64,000 bases of DNA from an uncultured Sphingobacteriales bacterium (GCA_937871285.1 CALMQS010000039.1:1-64000), one strand, 5' to 3'; counted from the stretch's first letter, positions 1 through 9,487 are shown. The notes: generated by a model from the letters alone, not told the origin. Program-made: numbers and translations.

Positions 1-812
1 TAACCTATCACCGGGCAGAGCATATCTTTAAGAAAAAGGCCGACAGCAGCTTTGAGAAGGTGGAGATCAGGAAGCGGCCGGGAACCGTAGGCATTTGCGC
101 CGCCATTATGAATCACTATAAGGTAGACGCGGTTCCGCATCTTATTTGCGGAGGCTTTACCGTTCGCGAAACGGAAGACGCGTTGATTGACCTTTATTTT
201 CTGGGGATAGATAATGTGCTGGTATTGCGCGGGGATGCGGCAAAAAATGAAACCTTTTTTGAGCCGGAGCCCGAAGGGCACAAATACGCCATTGATCTGC
301 TGAAGCAAACGGTAAACCTTAACAACGGCATTTACTTAGAAGAAAGCATTCGCAATGGTTTCCGAACCGATTTTTGCATTGGCGTGGCGGGTTACCCCGA
401 AAAACATTTTGAATCGCCCAATACTTCTACCGACATGCTCTACCTTAAAGCCAAGGTAGATGCAGGCGCCGAGTATATTGTAACCCAAATGTTTTTTGAT
501 AACCAGAAATATTTCGATTTCGTTAAAAACTGCCGGGAGAACGGCATTGATGTCCCCATCATTCCCGGGCTAAAGCCCATTTCATCTATTAAGCAACTGA
601 ATGTGCTGCCCCGTACTTTTCATGTGGATATACCCACCGAGCTGAGTACGGAAATACTGAAATGCAAAACAGATGCCGATGTGGAGCTGGTAGGAACGGA
701 GTGGCTGAAACAACAATCTATTGAACTCAAAAAAGCCGGGGTGCCCGTACTGCATTATTATACCTTAGGCAGGCCAAAGATCATTGAAAACGTGGTAAGA
801 GCGATTTTGTAA
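1..812 (+). CDS. metF: Methylenetetrahydrofolate reductase, 5'-truncated by the window edge
   Basis: This flavoenzyme reduces 5,10-methylene-THF to 5-methyl-THF for methionine synthesis in the cytoplasm. The frame is open from base 3, so about 269 C-terminal residues of a roughly 318-residue protein are present. The GTG at 60 is internal, not a start. Family signatures seen are VLRGDA (FAD/folate strand), GVAGYPEKH, and KVDAGAEYIVTQMFFD, which matches the E. coli MetF pattern KVDAGA...TQFFFD. The N-terminal catalytic Glu lies outside the window. The next gene is convergent, 272 bases downstream. Confidence 0.95.
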   Translation, partial: TYHRAEHIFKKKADSSFEKVEIRKRPGTVGICAAIMNHYKVDAVPHLICGGFTVRETEDALIDLYFLGIDNVLVLRGDAAKNETFFEPEPEGHKYAIDLLKQTVNLNNGIYLEESIRNGFRTDFCIGVAGYPEKHFESPNTSTDMLYLKAKVDAGAEYIVTQMFFDNQKYFDFVKNCRENGIDVPIIPGLKPISSIKQLNVLPRTFHVDIPTELSTEILKCKTDADVELVGTEWLKQQSIELKKAGVPVLHYYTLGRPKIIENVVRAIL

Positions 813-1084
813 ACGAAGCCGGGAACACAATGAACCACGGAGGCAAGTGACACAGAGGGAATGGATGATTTGCATTTTATCCCGAAGCCTTAAATCCGAA
901 ACCCAAAGAGAAGAACCAAATCACAAAAAACAAACCTGCCTGCGGCAGGCAAGCTTGTCCGCCGGAGCGGATAAAATTAAAACATCAAATCCAAAGGAGG
1001 CCGTTAGCGGTCAGTATCCCCTGAAACTTGTAACCTGCAACCTGTACCCACCCTGCAACTTGTACCCTGCACCTCGCATCAATC
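813..1084. repeat. Intergenic mosaic of dispersed repeat modules
   Basis: This stretch between two convergent genes contains three recognisable modules. At about 928-945 there is an AT-rich CCAAATCACAAA-type stretch. At about 940-972 there are short GC palindromes (CCTGCC-TGC-GGCAGG, then TCCGCC-GGA-GCGGA). At 1021-1073 there is a CTTGTAACCTGCAACCTGTA array ending next to the stop codon of the minus-strand gene. The same modules recur at 27.3-27.5, 57.5 and 62.7-62.8 kb and, in part, inside leuS. No convincing gene is seen: an open frame across 847-1152 consists of this repeat material. Confidence 0.6.
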
Positions 1085-1648
1085 TCAAACTTCAAATAGC
1101 TTTCCCACTGCCTTTTTTGCTTTTTCAAACCGCCCGGTATAATCCCCGCTAATATCGGCCCACGGCGTGTGCTGATTGATCATAATATCTTTATACATCC
1201 GGTACAACCTTTCCCTCGTTTCCAGGTCGGGATATTCCCGGAGTTCATCTTTCGTCCAGGGCAGGTCGGTATTGCATAGCAGGTAAAGATCATAACGGCG
1301 GGTAACGATCTGATCAATGATCCATTGATGACATTGATTAAAAACAAATTCACACCACACTTTCATCACGTACATATCCGTATCAATAAAAAGGAGCGGG
1401 CTGCCTTCTCCCGGGCTGTATCTGTACTTTTCAGCTACACCGGCTGCTGTTTTGTCTTCCAGCGCTATTTGTCCTTTTGCAATCTCCAGCAGGTTATCAT
1501 ACGTATAATCCATTCCATGCTTCAGCAGGTATTCCCTGGCATATTCCCTACACCATATTGTTTTATAATGACCGGCTAACTGTTCGCATAAAGTACTTTT
1601 ACCTGTTGACTCCGGGCCAATAACTACAATTTTCTTTAGTTGCTGCAT
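1085..1648 (-). CDS. NadR/AAA-type P-loop ATPase (ribosylnicotinamide kinase-like)
   Basis: A 187-residue P-loop protein. The Walker A motif GPESTGKST is at residues 11-19, and LLFIDTDMYVMKVW near residue 85 serves as a Walker B-like strand. It resembles the C-terminal kinase domain of NadR, which phosphorylates nicotinamide riboside, and the related AAA_28 family. The NadR N-terminal HTH and adenylyltransferase domains are absent, so it is a stand-alone kinase-like domain. The substrate is not proven, and NAD salvage is inferred from family similarity. It ends beside the repeat array at 1021-1073 and is transcribed divergently from the gene at 1809. Confidence 0.75.
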   Translation of the reverse strand: MQQLKKIVVIGPESTGKSTLCEQLAGHYKTIWCREYAREYLLKHGMDYTYDNLLEIAKGQIALEDKTAAGVAEKYRYSPGEGSPLLFIDTDMYVMKVWCEFVFNQCHQWIIDQIVTRRYDLYLLCNTDLPWTKDELREYPDLETRERLYRMYKDIMINQHTPWADISGDYTGRFEKAKKAVGKLFEV

Positions 1649-1756
1649 AGCTGGGTTTTAGATGGCGCTTCTATCTGCCACGGAAAGTATGCACAGAATA
1701 TGAAAGCACAAAGCCTGGTGGAAGATTATTACTACAACGCTTCATTAATGAGAGAT

Positions 1757-1789
1757 TTGATCTCATGTAAAAGTGAAACAATATCTTTA
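1757..1789 (+). promoter_or_regulatory. Candidate Bacteroidota promoter with overlapping inverted repeat
   Basis: TTG at 1757-1759 and TATCTTTA at 1782-1789 (7 of 8 matches to TAnnTTTG) are 22 bases apart, within the usual spacing for the -33/-7 promoter of this phylum. They sit 20 bases before the ATG at 1809. The -33 element overlaps a perfect 5-bp inverted repeat, GAGAT-TTG-ATCTC (1752-1764), which could be an operator. This is inference from motif and position only. Confidence 0.4.
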
Positions 1790-1808
1790 TTCTTTAAAAT
1801 AATCATCA

Positions 1809-2939
1809 ATGAAAATTGCTGTTCTGGGCGCCGGTATGGTTGGACGCGCCATTGCTGAAGATCTGTCCACCTCTTTCGAAGTAACTTCTTTTGATAAAAA
1901 TTCCGGATCGCTTGCTTTGCTGGCACAAAGAGCACCTTCCGTAAAAACGGAGCAGGCCAACCTTTCGGAACTGGCAAGCTACAACGCGTTGCTGAAACCT
2001 TTTGAGCTGGTGGTAACCGCTGTTCCGGGCTTTATGGGATTCGGCGTATTGAAACAGGTGATAGCAGCGGGGAAAAATGTGGTGGATATTTCTTTTTCAC
2101 CGGAAAATACTCTTCAGCTGGATGCACTGGCTAAAGAAAACAGCGTTACGGCTATAGTAGACTGTGGTGTTGCGCCGGGCATGAGCAACCTGGTGCTGGG
2201 CCGCTATAATGAAGAAATGAAAGTAGATAATTTTGAATGCTATGTAGGCGGATTGCCTAAGATCAGGAAAAAGCCTTTTGAATATAAAGCGCCTTTTTCG
2301 CCGGTTGATGTTATTGAAGAATATACCCGCCCGGCACGGCTTGTAGAAAACGGGCAAATGGTTACCAAAGCTGCATTAACCGAAATAGAGCTGATGGACT
2401 TTGAAGGCGTGGGAACCTTAGAAGCTTTTAATACGGATGGACTGCGCTCCATTATAGATACGATGAAGCATATTCCCAACATGAAAGAAAAAACGCTCCG
2501 GTATCCGGGCCATTGCGAACTGATTATAGCATTGCAGCGAAGTGGTTTTTTTGACAAAAAGCGCATTGCCGGTAAGGGAATTGATATTTCACCGCTCGAA
2601 TATACTTCCGCCATTTTATTTAAGGAATGGAAGCTGCAACCGGGTGAAGAAGAGTTTACGGTAATGAAGATCATTGTACAGGGAGAGCAGGAAGGCAAAA
2701 GAAAAACCGTTGAATATGCGCTGCTCGATCATTATGATGTGCAAAGCCAAACTACTTCTATGGCGCGTTCTACCGGCTATACATGCACAGCGGCCGTTCA
2801 TCTTATTGCCAAAAAATTATTTGCGGCAACCGGAGTTTTCCCGCCCGAAAAAGTTGGCAGCAACAAAGCGTGCTTCAACCATATTATTCAATATCTCAAA
2901 GAGAGAAAGGTGAACTGGGAAAAAAGGGAATACGCATAA
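1809..2939 (+). CDS. Saccharopine dehydrogenase family protein
   Basis: A 376-residue cytoplasmic NAD(P)-dependent enzyme. The N-terminal Rossmann fold starts at residue 1 with GAGMVG at residues 7-12. A saccharopine dehydrogenase C-terminal domain follows, with the family-typical stretch DCGVAPGMSNLVLGR near residue 120. In the lysine pathway such enzymes convert saccharopine to glutamate plus aminoadipate semialdehyde, or run this in reverse. Related family members act on other amino-acid adducts. No other lysine-degradation gene is nearby, so the substrate remains open. It is a single transcription unit convergent with nfu. Confidence 0.8.
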   Translation: MKIAVLGAGMVGRAIAEDLSTSFEVTSFDKNSGSLALLAQRAPSVKTEQANLSELASYNALLKPFELVVTAVPGFMGFGVLKQVIAAGKNVVDISFSPENTLQLDALAKENSVTAIVDCGVAPGMSNLVLGRYNEEMKVDNFECYVGGLPKIRKKPFEYKAPFSPVDVIEEYTRPARLVENGQMVTKAALTEIELMDFEGVGTLEAFNTDGLRSIIDTMKHIPNMKEKTLRYPGHCELIIALQRSGFFDKKRIAGKGIDISPLEYTSAILFKEWKLQPGEEEFTVMKIIVQGEQEGKRKTVEYALLDHYDVQSQTTSMARSTGYTCTAAVHLIAKKLFAATGVFPPEKVGSNKACFNHIIQYLKERKVNWEKREYA

Positions 2940-2994
2940 AAAAAGAGACATGCAACCGCATATCTCCTTTATATTTCTTATCAAACCAATTACC

Positions 2995-3591
2995 TTATTC
3001 GGCTTCGGCTACCACTTCCTTCACTTCGGGCACCATTCTTTTCATCATGCCTTCAATACCTGCTTTAAGCGTGATCATGGAAGAAGGACAGCCTGAGCAG
3101 GAACCCTGGAGCATCAGGTTCACCACGCCATCGTCGTAGCTCCTGAATTGTATAGCGCCGCCATCCATTTCAACGGCCGGCTTTACATAATTATCAAGGA
3201 TCTCTTTAATTCTTTTCACTACATCATCATCATCGGCCGCAACGCTGTTGGAAGCTTCGGGCTTTAATGCCGCAACTTCATCTTCATTGATGATGGCTTT
3301 GCCTTCTTCGAGATACTCTTTTAAAAAACTGCGTATGGAAGGGATCACGTCCTGCCATTCTGTTTCAGCCGTTTTTGTAAGTGTTACAAAATTGCTGGCA
3401 ATAAATACCGACTTTATAAAAGGGAAACCAAAAAATTCCTGCGCCAGAGCTGAAGGCTTTGCTGTTTCTATATCCGGGAAATCAATGCTTTTTCCGGGAT
3501 AGAGCAGCTTATTAGCCACAAACTTCATGGTTTCGGGGTTGGGCGTCATTTCCGTATAAATGCTTATAACGGGGTTACCTGTCCTGATCAT
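2995..3591 (-). CDS. Nfu-type iron-sulfur cluster scaffold protein
   Basis: An NifU-family scaffold that delivers Fe-S clusters to apoproteins. An N-terminal Nfu_N domain (MTPNPETMKFVAN) is followed by an acidic linker and a C-terminal NifU domain carrying the cluster-binding CSGC motif. The frame is open to 3672, but I place the start at the ATG at 3591 (198 residues). The upstream extension is not Nfu-like, and a perfect -7 box (TATCTTTG, minus strand, 3618-3611) would put the transcription start downstream of the ATG at 3672. The gene is divergent from ferritin, and both products handle iron. Confidence 0.9.
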   Translation of the reverse strand: MIRTGNPVISIYTEMTPNPETMKFVANKLLYPGKSIDFPDIETAKPSALAQEFFGFPFIKSVFIASNFVTLTKTAETEWQDVIPSIRSFLKEYLEEGKAIINEDEVAALKPEASNSVAADDDDVVKRIKEILDNYVKPAVEMDGGAIQFRSYDDGVVNLMLQGSCSGCPSSMITLKAGIEGMMKRMVPEVKEVVAEAE

Positions 3592-3610
3592 ACACGCAAA
3601 ATTTAGGAGG

Positions 3611-3618
3611 CAAAGATA
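3611..3618 (-). promoter_or_regulatory. -7 box of the nfu gene
   Basis: TATCTTTG on the minus strand is a perfect match to the Bacteroidota TAnnTTTG -7 element, 20 bases upstream of the chosen nfu start. No clear TTG -33 element is seen. It is the main reason for preferring the 3591 start over the 3672 ATG. Confidence 0.5.
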
Positions 3619-3758
3619 AAAAAAATTATGCTTCGCCAGCCGGTTTTCTGTTGTTGACTGCCGATTAGGCAATCATTTAACGATTCCGTACATTCGGGAA
3701 AAGAATAATTCCTTTATCTCTAAATCCTTCTCTTTTTATCACCGATAAACTAAATAGT

Positions 3759-4280
3759 ATGATTTCTCCCAAAATCGAAAAATCGTTGAACCAGCAGGTT
3801 CAGTTAGAAGCCGAATCTTCGCAAATATACTTAGCTATGGCCAGTTGGGCCGAAGTAGAAGGCTATAACGGCATTTCCGATTTTTTATTCAAGCATTCCG
3901 ATGAAGAGCGGATCCATATGCTAAAGCTGTTAAAGTTTATTAATGAACGGGGAGGGCATGGCATTATCCCGGCACTTCCGCAGCCGGCGCAAAAATACAA
4001 AGGTATCCGCCCCCTGTTTGAACAGGTTTTGAATCATGAAATTCATGTAAGCACTGAGATCAATAAGCTGGTAGACATCTGCCTCAAAGAAAAAGACTAC
4101 ACCACGCATAATTTCCTGCAATGGTATGTAAGCGAGCAGATAGAAGAAGAAGCGCTTGCCAGAAGAGTAATTGATAAGCTGAAGCTCATTGGTGACGACA
4201 AAGGCGGTTTGTATTTACTTGACCGGGATATTGTTACTATTGAAAGCACGCTTAAAATAGAAAAAGGAGGCAGGGGCTAA
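3759..4280 (+). CDS. ftnA: Ferritin (non-heme iron storage)
   Basis: A 173-residue bacterial ferritin that oxidises Fe(II) and stores it as a ferric mineral in a 24-mer shell. The residue numbering matches E. coli FtnA exactly for the ferroxidase ligands: E17, Y24, E50, H53, E94, Q127 and E130. The full four-helix bundle and a short fifth helix are present. The gene is divergent from nfu. A strong 19-bp hairpin follows it at 4316-4380. Confidence 0.95.
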   Translation: MISPKIEKSLNQQVQLEAESSQIYLAMASWAEVEGYNGISDFLFKHSDEERIHMLKLLKFINERGGHGIIPALPQPAQKYKGIRPLFEQVLNHEIHVSTEINKLVDICLKEKDYTTHNFLQWYVSEQIEEEALARRVIDKLKLIGDDKGGLYLLDRDIVTIESTLKIEKGGRG

Positions 4281-4315
4281 AATTATTAATAACTATCCGG
4301 CATTGGGATTTATAC

Positions 4316-4380
4316 GCCACGAATGCACGAATTATTAATCGGGCTTTCGGTAAAACTATACTAATTCGTGCATTCGTGGC
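4316..4380. repeat. Long perfect hairpin repeat (GCCACGAATGCACGAATTA)
   Basis: Two perfect 19-bp arms (4316-4334 and 4362-4380) flank a 27-base loop. The hairpin starts 36 bases after the ferritin stop and 112 bases before corA. It has no U-tract, so it is not a classical terminator. Its TGCCACGAA...TTCGTGGCA ends resemble the repeat family at 9488, 9576, 10151 and 23460, so it probably belongs to the same REP-like class. Confidence 0.7.
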
Positions 4381-4491
4381 ATAAAACGCTATAAGGCTTC
4401 TATTATTCCCCAAAGGGGACAGTTATTCTAAAACTTCCTATATCATTTTTAACGTCGGGCTACCGGTATACCGCTCATTAAACAACACCTG

Positions 4492-5589
4492 ATGGTAAAA
4501 AACAAATATTTACGTTATTTGCCGCTGGCCTCACTGTTTGGTACGCAGCGCACGAGAGAACTGTTTCATTATAATCCTACCATACTTCCCGTTAGGGAAG
4601 AGGCGGAAGATGTAAAGTTATTCGTGTATGATTACAACGCGGATCATTATGAAGAACGTACCCTGGAAAATGTAGCAGACTGTGTTGCTTTCAAAAACAA
4701 TGATCGTATTACCTGGATCAATATTGACGGGTTACGGAAGCAGGATGTAGAAACCATTTGCAATACGTTTGGCATTCATGCCCTGCTTACAGAAGACATC
4801 CTGAGCATAGGGCAACGCCCCAAGATGGATGATGTGGAAGGTATTTTGTTCTGCCTGCTTAACATGCTCTATTTTAATGAAACAACCAGAACCGTGGAAA
4901 CGGAGCAGATCAGTATTGCCCTCGGTAAAGATTTCGTTATTTCCTTCCAGGAAGACGGCTCCCGTGATGTATTTGACCCTATGCGGCACAAATTAAAAAT
5001 GGCGAACAGCAAGATCAGGCAAAGAACAGCGGATTATCTCTGCTATTCTATGCTCGACATGATCGTGGATAATTACTTTATTGTGATGGAAAGGTTGGGC
5101 GAACAAATTGAACTGCTGGAAGAAGAGGTGATACGCCGCAGCAATACCCGGTCGCTGGCGCATATCAATCATTTGCGTAAGGAATTAATCGTGCTTAAAC
5201 GTAATATCGCTCCCGTGCGGGAGCTGATCAACGGTTTTATACGGAGCGAAAGTGATTTGCTGGATGATCGTACGACCAAATATTTTAAAGATGTTTACGA
5301 TCATATTGTGCAGGCATACGATTTTACGGAGAACTACCGCGATATGATGATGAGCATGCAGGATATTTACATTAACAACGTAAACCTGCGTATGAATGAA
5401 GTAATGAAAGTAATGGCCATAGTAACCTGCCTGATGGCGCCGGCAACGGTTATCGGTGGCATTTTTGGTATGAACTTCGAAGCGATTCCCCTGCTGCATA
5501 ATAAATGGGGCTTTTATATTTCGGTAGGCGCCATGCTGTTTATTCCGCTGATCATGCTATATCTTTTCAGGAAAAGAGGATGGTATTGA
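4492..5589 (+). CDS. corA: CorA family magnesium/cobalt channel
   Basis: A 365-residue inner-membrane divalent cation channel, which is pentameric in the family. A large cytoplasmic alpha/beta plus coiled-coil domain comes first, then two C-terminal transmembrane helices. The signature GMN selectivity motif is in GGIFGMNFEAIP, and the basic tail LFRKRGWY ends the protein. The length fits the family. It appears to be a single transcription unit. Confidence 0.95.
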   Translation: MVKNKYLRYLPLASLFGTQRTRELFHYNPTILPVREEAEDVKLFVYDYNADHYEERTLENVADCVAFKNNDRITWINIDGLRKQDVETICNTFGIHALLTEDILSIGQRPKMDDVEGILFCLLNMLYFNETTRTVETEQISIALGKDFVISFQEDGSRDVFDPMRHKLKMANSKIRQRTADYLCYSMLDMIVDNYFIVMERLGEQIELLEEEVIRRSNTRSLAHINHLRKELIVLKRNIAPVRELINGFIRSESDLLDDRTTKYFKDVYDHIVQAYDFTENYRDMMMSMQDIYINNVNLRMNEVMKVMAIVTCLMAPATVIGGIFGMNFEAIPLLHNKWGFYISVGAMLFIPLIMLYLFRKRGWY

Positions 5590-5662
5590 GCTTATTCACT
5601 TATACCAAAAACTCATTTGCGCTATAATTCAACCAACCGCTTAACCATAAAATTCCGGGACC

Positions 5663-6052
5663 GTGTTTACAGCAGAGCAAATTAAAGCAGCACACGAAAA
5701 GGTGAAATCAGGAGCAGATTTTCCAAAATACATTCAGGAAATCAAACAACTGGGCGTAACCGCTTTTGAAACATGGGTGAAGGACAGTCATACTGAATAT
5801 TTCGGGGACAATGATTTTCACACTTCCTCAACAGCCATGTATGCAAACCTGGCTGTTGCCGGTACCAGTAACAAAGCAAAATTTGAACATTACCTCAAGA
5901 TCCATCAGCAGGGAGCAACTGATTACTTTACGTTTTGCCATCATTGCGCGGAAACAGGTATCGAAAAATGGTTCGTCAGTCTCGGCAAAATGACCTGCAC
6001 GTATTACAACAAAGCAGGAAACGAAGTTCTGGTGGAAAAAATTCCGCAGTAG
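5663..6052 (+). CDS. DUF1398 family protein
   Basis: A 129-residue cytoplasmic protein of the DUF1398 family. The GTG start at 5663 is chosen because MFTAEQIKAAHEKVKSGADF matches the N-terminus I recall for this family and no ATG is available near it. GVTAFETWVKD and TDYFTFCHHCAETGIEKW are the most family-like segments. No biochemical function is established for the family. No signal peptide or membrane segment is seen, and the gene stands alone. Confidence 0.75.
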   Translation: MFTAEQIKAAHEKVKSGADFPKYIQEIKQLGVTAFETWVKDSHTEYFGDNDFHTSSTAMYANLAVAGTSNKAKFEHYLKIHQQGATDYFTFCHHCAETGIEKWFVSLGKMTCTYYNKAGNEVLVEKIPQ

Positions 6053-6240
6053 CGGAAGGCCAGGTAAAAATTATTTTTTCATATCTTTTTAAAGGACTTC
6101 AACGACAAGCAGGATGTGAAGCCTGTTATTGTAACTCAAATATTGCGGGAACCCTATTTAAAAATAGTATACACTCCTTACCTGTTTTACCAGCTATCCT
6201 GTAACTTTAGCAAGGAAGATCCCCGCACTTTTTTAAACCT

Positions 6241-6756
6241 ATGCATATGAAACAACAATTTAATTCACTGCTGCGCTGCTGCTTATTTACAGGCGTGCTG
6301 TTTGTTTTTATACATGCCGGCTGTTCTCCTGCTAAACATGCTGCCACCGGTGCAGCTTCTGATGAAGCCATCGCAGCGGCCGTTGCTGCAGATAACTGGG
6401 TCTTCAGCGCTAACCAGGCCCTGCCACAGCGCGGACGCTCACGAAATCTGACAGGTGGCTATGAGGTGGCATGCCGAAAGGATACCCTCCTGTTTTACCT
6501 TCCTTACTTTGGCCGGGCCTATTCAGCAACCATTGGTGAAACCACAAGCCCTTTGAATTTTAAAACCACAGACTTTAGTTTCAGCAAAACGAACAATGAT
6601 AAAGGCAGATGGAATATTACCGTTGTTCCTAAAGATTACCGGGAAGTACAGTCCTGCGATTTTACTTTGTATGAAAACGGCACCGCACAGCTAAATGTGC
6701 AAATGACAAACAGGTCATCCATTAGCTTTAGCGGTTTTGTACGACCGGGAAAATAA
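6241..6756 (+). CDS. DUF4251 family lipoprotein
   Basis: A 171-residue predicted lipoprotein. A hydrophobic signal (FTGVLFVFIHAGC) ends in a lipobox cysteine, followed by a DUF4251 beta-rich domain with GGYEVACRKDTLLFYLPYFG and the C-terminal SSISFSGFV. The start could also be the ATG at 6247 (MKQQF...), which gives a more standard signal peptide. The family is Bacteroidota-specific with no known function. An inverted repeat, CGACCG/CGGTCG at 6742-6763, spans the stop codon and may aid termination against the convergent phospholipase gene. Confidence 0.8.
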   Translation: MHMKQQFNSLLRCCLFTGVLFVFIHAGCSPAKHAATGAASDEAIAAAVAADNWVFSANQALPQRGRSRNLTGGYEVACRKDTLLFYLPYFGRAYSATIGETTSPLNFKTTDFSFSKTNNDKGRWNITVVPKDYREVQSCDFTLYENGTAQLNVQMTNRSSISFSGFVRPGK

Positions 6757-6805
6757 ACGGTCGCATATTTCCCGTAGATGCAGGAATTAGTATCCTTCAT
6801 GATGT

Positions 6806-9349
6806 TTACCCTGTTACTCTACCCATGAAAGGGTCGGTGAAGCTTTCGTTACCCGTTTCAACCCTTCCGGTATAGCGTTTTTCAAAATCATCAAAACCGG
6901 CCGCCTTAATACTGAAATCGTACCAGCCATAGCTGCTTTTAAGATTAAGTACAATGTTTTCAGCGGTGGCCAGGGTGAGCGTCTTTTTTATCGTTTTCTT
7001 TCCGTAAGCATTATCCCTGATCTCAATATGCAAAGGCTTTAAAGGATCAGCATTGGTTATGCCAAGCATGATATTGCCTGTAGGCTTTTTATTCCTTCCT
7101 CCCGTTTCGTAAAGGCAATTCACTTCCAGCAGGGGGTCTTCGTCATTTCCCATGCACTCGCGGTAAAAGCCGTTAGGGCCATACAAGCGCAGATGATAAT
7201 GCTTATGCTCAAAAGCTGCTACCGGCCAGCTATAGCTCAGGGTATCGCCGGCCGAAACTGCAAAAGACCAGTTTCTTGCAGCTTCAGCAACGCCTTTCTC
7301 ATCGGTAAATATACCCGGGGCATATACTGTAAATGGTGATCCCGCAGCTCCTGTTCCAAAAAATTCATTGCCCGCTTTCAATTGAAACGCTACCTCCTTG
7401 TTACCGGCGTTCATTTTACTATCCGCATACAGCTCATAAGGCAAAGCGCTCGATGGGCGAATGCCCGCTTCCTGTTCGGGTAATAAAGCAGCGCCAACAG
7501 GATCCTGTATCACAGCATCAATCTCTTTCGCCGAAAACTGCTGGTATCCCGATGGTTCTTCCTTGAATTTCGCGTTATAAATAGTTGCTACAAAGGTATC
7601 GCGTTTAAGAAAAGGAACTTTATCTACTTTGTTGCCGTTAAATGGACTGAAGGCTTCCGTAAGATCACCGCAAATGGTGCGTCGCCACCGGCTGATATTA
7701 TCAAGCCTGATGCTTTTGTTAAACTTTTTGTTTACAAATGTTTCCAGGAACTGAAGGGTAGACGTATGATCATACACTGCTGAACAAACCTTGCCGCCAC
7801 GGCTCCAGGGAGAAGCGATGATCATGGGTACGCGAAAGCCGAGCCCTATGGGCGCTTCGCGGGCCTGTTTGGCTGCTACGCCCAGCTTACGCTCGCTTTC
7901 CATACGAACGTGCTCTATCTCCGTATCAATGCCGGCAGAACATTTACCGGTTTCCGGTTTGTTATTATCCGGCACAGAGAACGGTGGTACATGATCGAAG
8001 TAGCCGTCATTTTCATCGTAGGTTAAAATAAAAATGGTTTTCTTCCACACTTCAGGATTTTTAGTGAGGATATCTAATATTTCAGATACATACCATGCCC
8101 CATACCACGGCGCGCTGGGGTGATCGGAAAAATTCTGCGGGCTGGCCAGCCACGATACCGTTGGCAGCTTCCCTTCATTTACATCTTTCCTGAACTGGTG
8201 CAGCACATCTCCTGCAGGCACGGTAAGTTCACGTTCGTCGTTTCCTTCTTTATATTGCAGGGTAGTAATATTATGATAAGAAGGATCGCCACTGTTTACT
8301 ACAAACGCGTTGCGGTACAATGCTTTTTCTTTCTCAGGTAATTTTTCAAACGTTTCCTTATTCCATTTGTTCAGTTCCTGCTTTGCATTATCTAATACTT
8401 CCTGCTTTTTTGCAACCTCCGTTTGTATTTTTTTAGCGGCTTCATCCGTTGACGGGCTTTCTTCCTGCAGCTTATTGATTTCACCGGGCAATTCATCTGC
8501 CAGCTTCTGCAGGTTTTGTATATAGCGCGGAGAAAATTTCACATTAAAGGCCGCGAAAAACTCTAACAGGTTACATCCGAAGTTAGCCAGCCATGATCTT
8601 TCTTCTCCTTTAAACCCGCCGCCACAGCTTATTTCGTTCTGGTAAAACTTCCAGGCAATATCATTTTCTTCCAACAGCTCAGGAAAAGCTTTCCAGGGCA
8701 TTTTAGCATAGCTGTAATTTTCGTTGCGCATATTGGCCTGCATAACACCATCCTGTTCATGACTGACCTTACCCGTCCAGAAAAAAGAACGGTTAGGCGT
8801 TGTGCTCGTCATGGCAGATGAGAAATGCTGGTCGCAAACCGTAAACGCGTCGGCCATACCATAGTTAAATGGCAGATCGGTTCTGTTATAATAGCCAAGC
8901 GTTAGCGGCATACCGGAATATTTTTTATTCCCCGACCGTTTAGCGGTTAGCCATTTATCATATTTACCTCCATTGTACGCATCCACCTGGCTGGGGCGCG
9001 AATGCGGCAGGTCGCCCATCCAGGTTACTTTGGTATCTTTAATATCCAGCCGGAAGGGCGCATAGGTTTCTCCTTTTTCATTGGTTTGCAGCCAAACCGG
9101 TTTTTTATCGGGCAAGGCTATCGCTCTCGGGTCATTAAATCCCCTAACGCCCTGCAGGCTGCCGAAGCAATGATCGAAAGACCTGTTTTCCTGCATAAGG
9201 ATAACAATATGTTCTGCGTCAAGATAGGTGCTGCCTGCGGGCGGATCAATAGCGAATGCCCGCTGTACCGAGGCTGGAAGTAAACTGGAAAAACCGGCGG
9301 CGCCGGATAATAAAACGGATTTCTTAATAAAATCTCTGCGCGAATCCAT
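6806..9349 (-). CDS. plcC: Phosphocholine-specific phospholipase C, Tat-exported
   Basis: An 847-residue phosphoesterase (acid phosphatase/AP superfamily) that hydrolyses phosphatidylcholine or sphingomyelin outside the cytoplasm. A Tat signal with the twin arginines of SRRDFIKK occupies residues 1-33. The catalytic domain begins with HIVILMQENRSFDHCFG and includes AMTSTTPNR and ILTYDENDGYFDHVPP. Two C-terminal DUF756 beta domains follow from about residue 640. Unusually, residues 280-345 form a charged coiled-coil-like insertion (KLADELPGEINKLQEE and following). The gene is convergent with the DUF4251 gene, and repeats A and B lie upstream. Confidence 0.92.
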   Translation of the reverse strand: MDSRRDFIKKSVLLSGAAGFSSLLPASVQRAFAIDPPAGSTYLDAEHIVILMQENRSFDHCFGSLQGVRGFNDPRAIALPDKKPVWLQTNEKGETYAPFRLDIKDTKVTWMGDLPHSRPSQVDAYNGGKYDKWLTAKRSGNKKYSGMPLTLGYYNRTDLPFNYGMADAFTVCDQHFSSAMTSTTPNRSFFWTGKVSHEQDGVMQANMRNENYSYAKMPWKAFPELLEENDIAWKFYQNEISCGGGFKGEERSWLANFGCNLLEFFAAFNVKFSPRYIQNLQKLADELPGEINKLQEESPSTDEAAKKIQTEVAKKQEVLDNAKQELNKWNKETFEKLPEKEKALYRNAFVVNSGDPSYHNITTLQYKEGNDERELTVPAGDVLHQFRKDVNEGKLPTVSWLASPQNFSDHPSAPWYGAWYVSEILDILTKNPEVWKKTIFILTYDENDGYFDHVPPFSVPDNNKPETGKCSAGIDTEIEHVRMESERKLGVAAKQAREAPIGLGFRVPMIIASPWSRGGKVCSAVYDHTSTLQFLETFVNKKFNKSIRLDNISRWRRTICGDLTEAFSPFNGNKVDKVPFLKRDTFVATIYNAKFKEEPSGYQQFSAKEIDAVIQDPVGAALLPEQEAGIRPSSALPYELYADSKMNAGNKEVAFQLKAGNEFFGTGAAGSPFTVYAPGIFTDEKGVAEAARNWSFAVSAGDTLSYSWPVAAFEHKHYHLRLYGPNGFYRECMGNDEDPLLEVNCLYETGGRNKKPTGNIMLGITNADPLKPLHIEIRDNAYGKKTIKKTLTLATAENIVLNLKSSYGWYDFSIKAAGFDDFEKRYTGRVETGNESFTDPFMGRVTG

Positions 9350-9487
9350 GGTATCTTTTTGGGTGGTAAAACAATTGTTGAGTTATTGTCGGAGGTGACT
9401 TTTTTCCGTTAGACTGAAAAGGTGGATTGCATTGGCTATAGCAATGAAGTTAAGAATTTTGTTTGAAATCTAGTATCCTTCGTTGTT

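Noticed and set aside
847..1152. Open frame of 101 codons after metF
   Set aside because: It starts within repeat material, encodes a low-complexity Pro/Tyr/Asn-rich peptide from the TGCAACCTGTA array, and overlaps the 3' end of the NadR-like gene.
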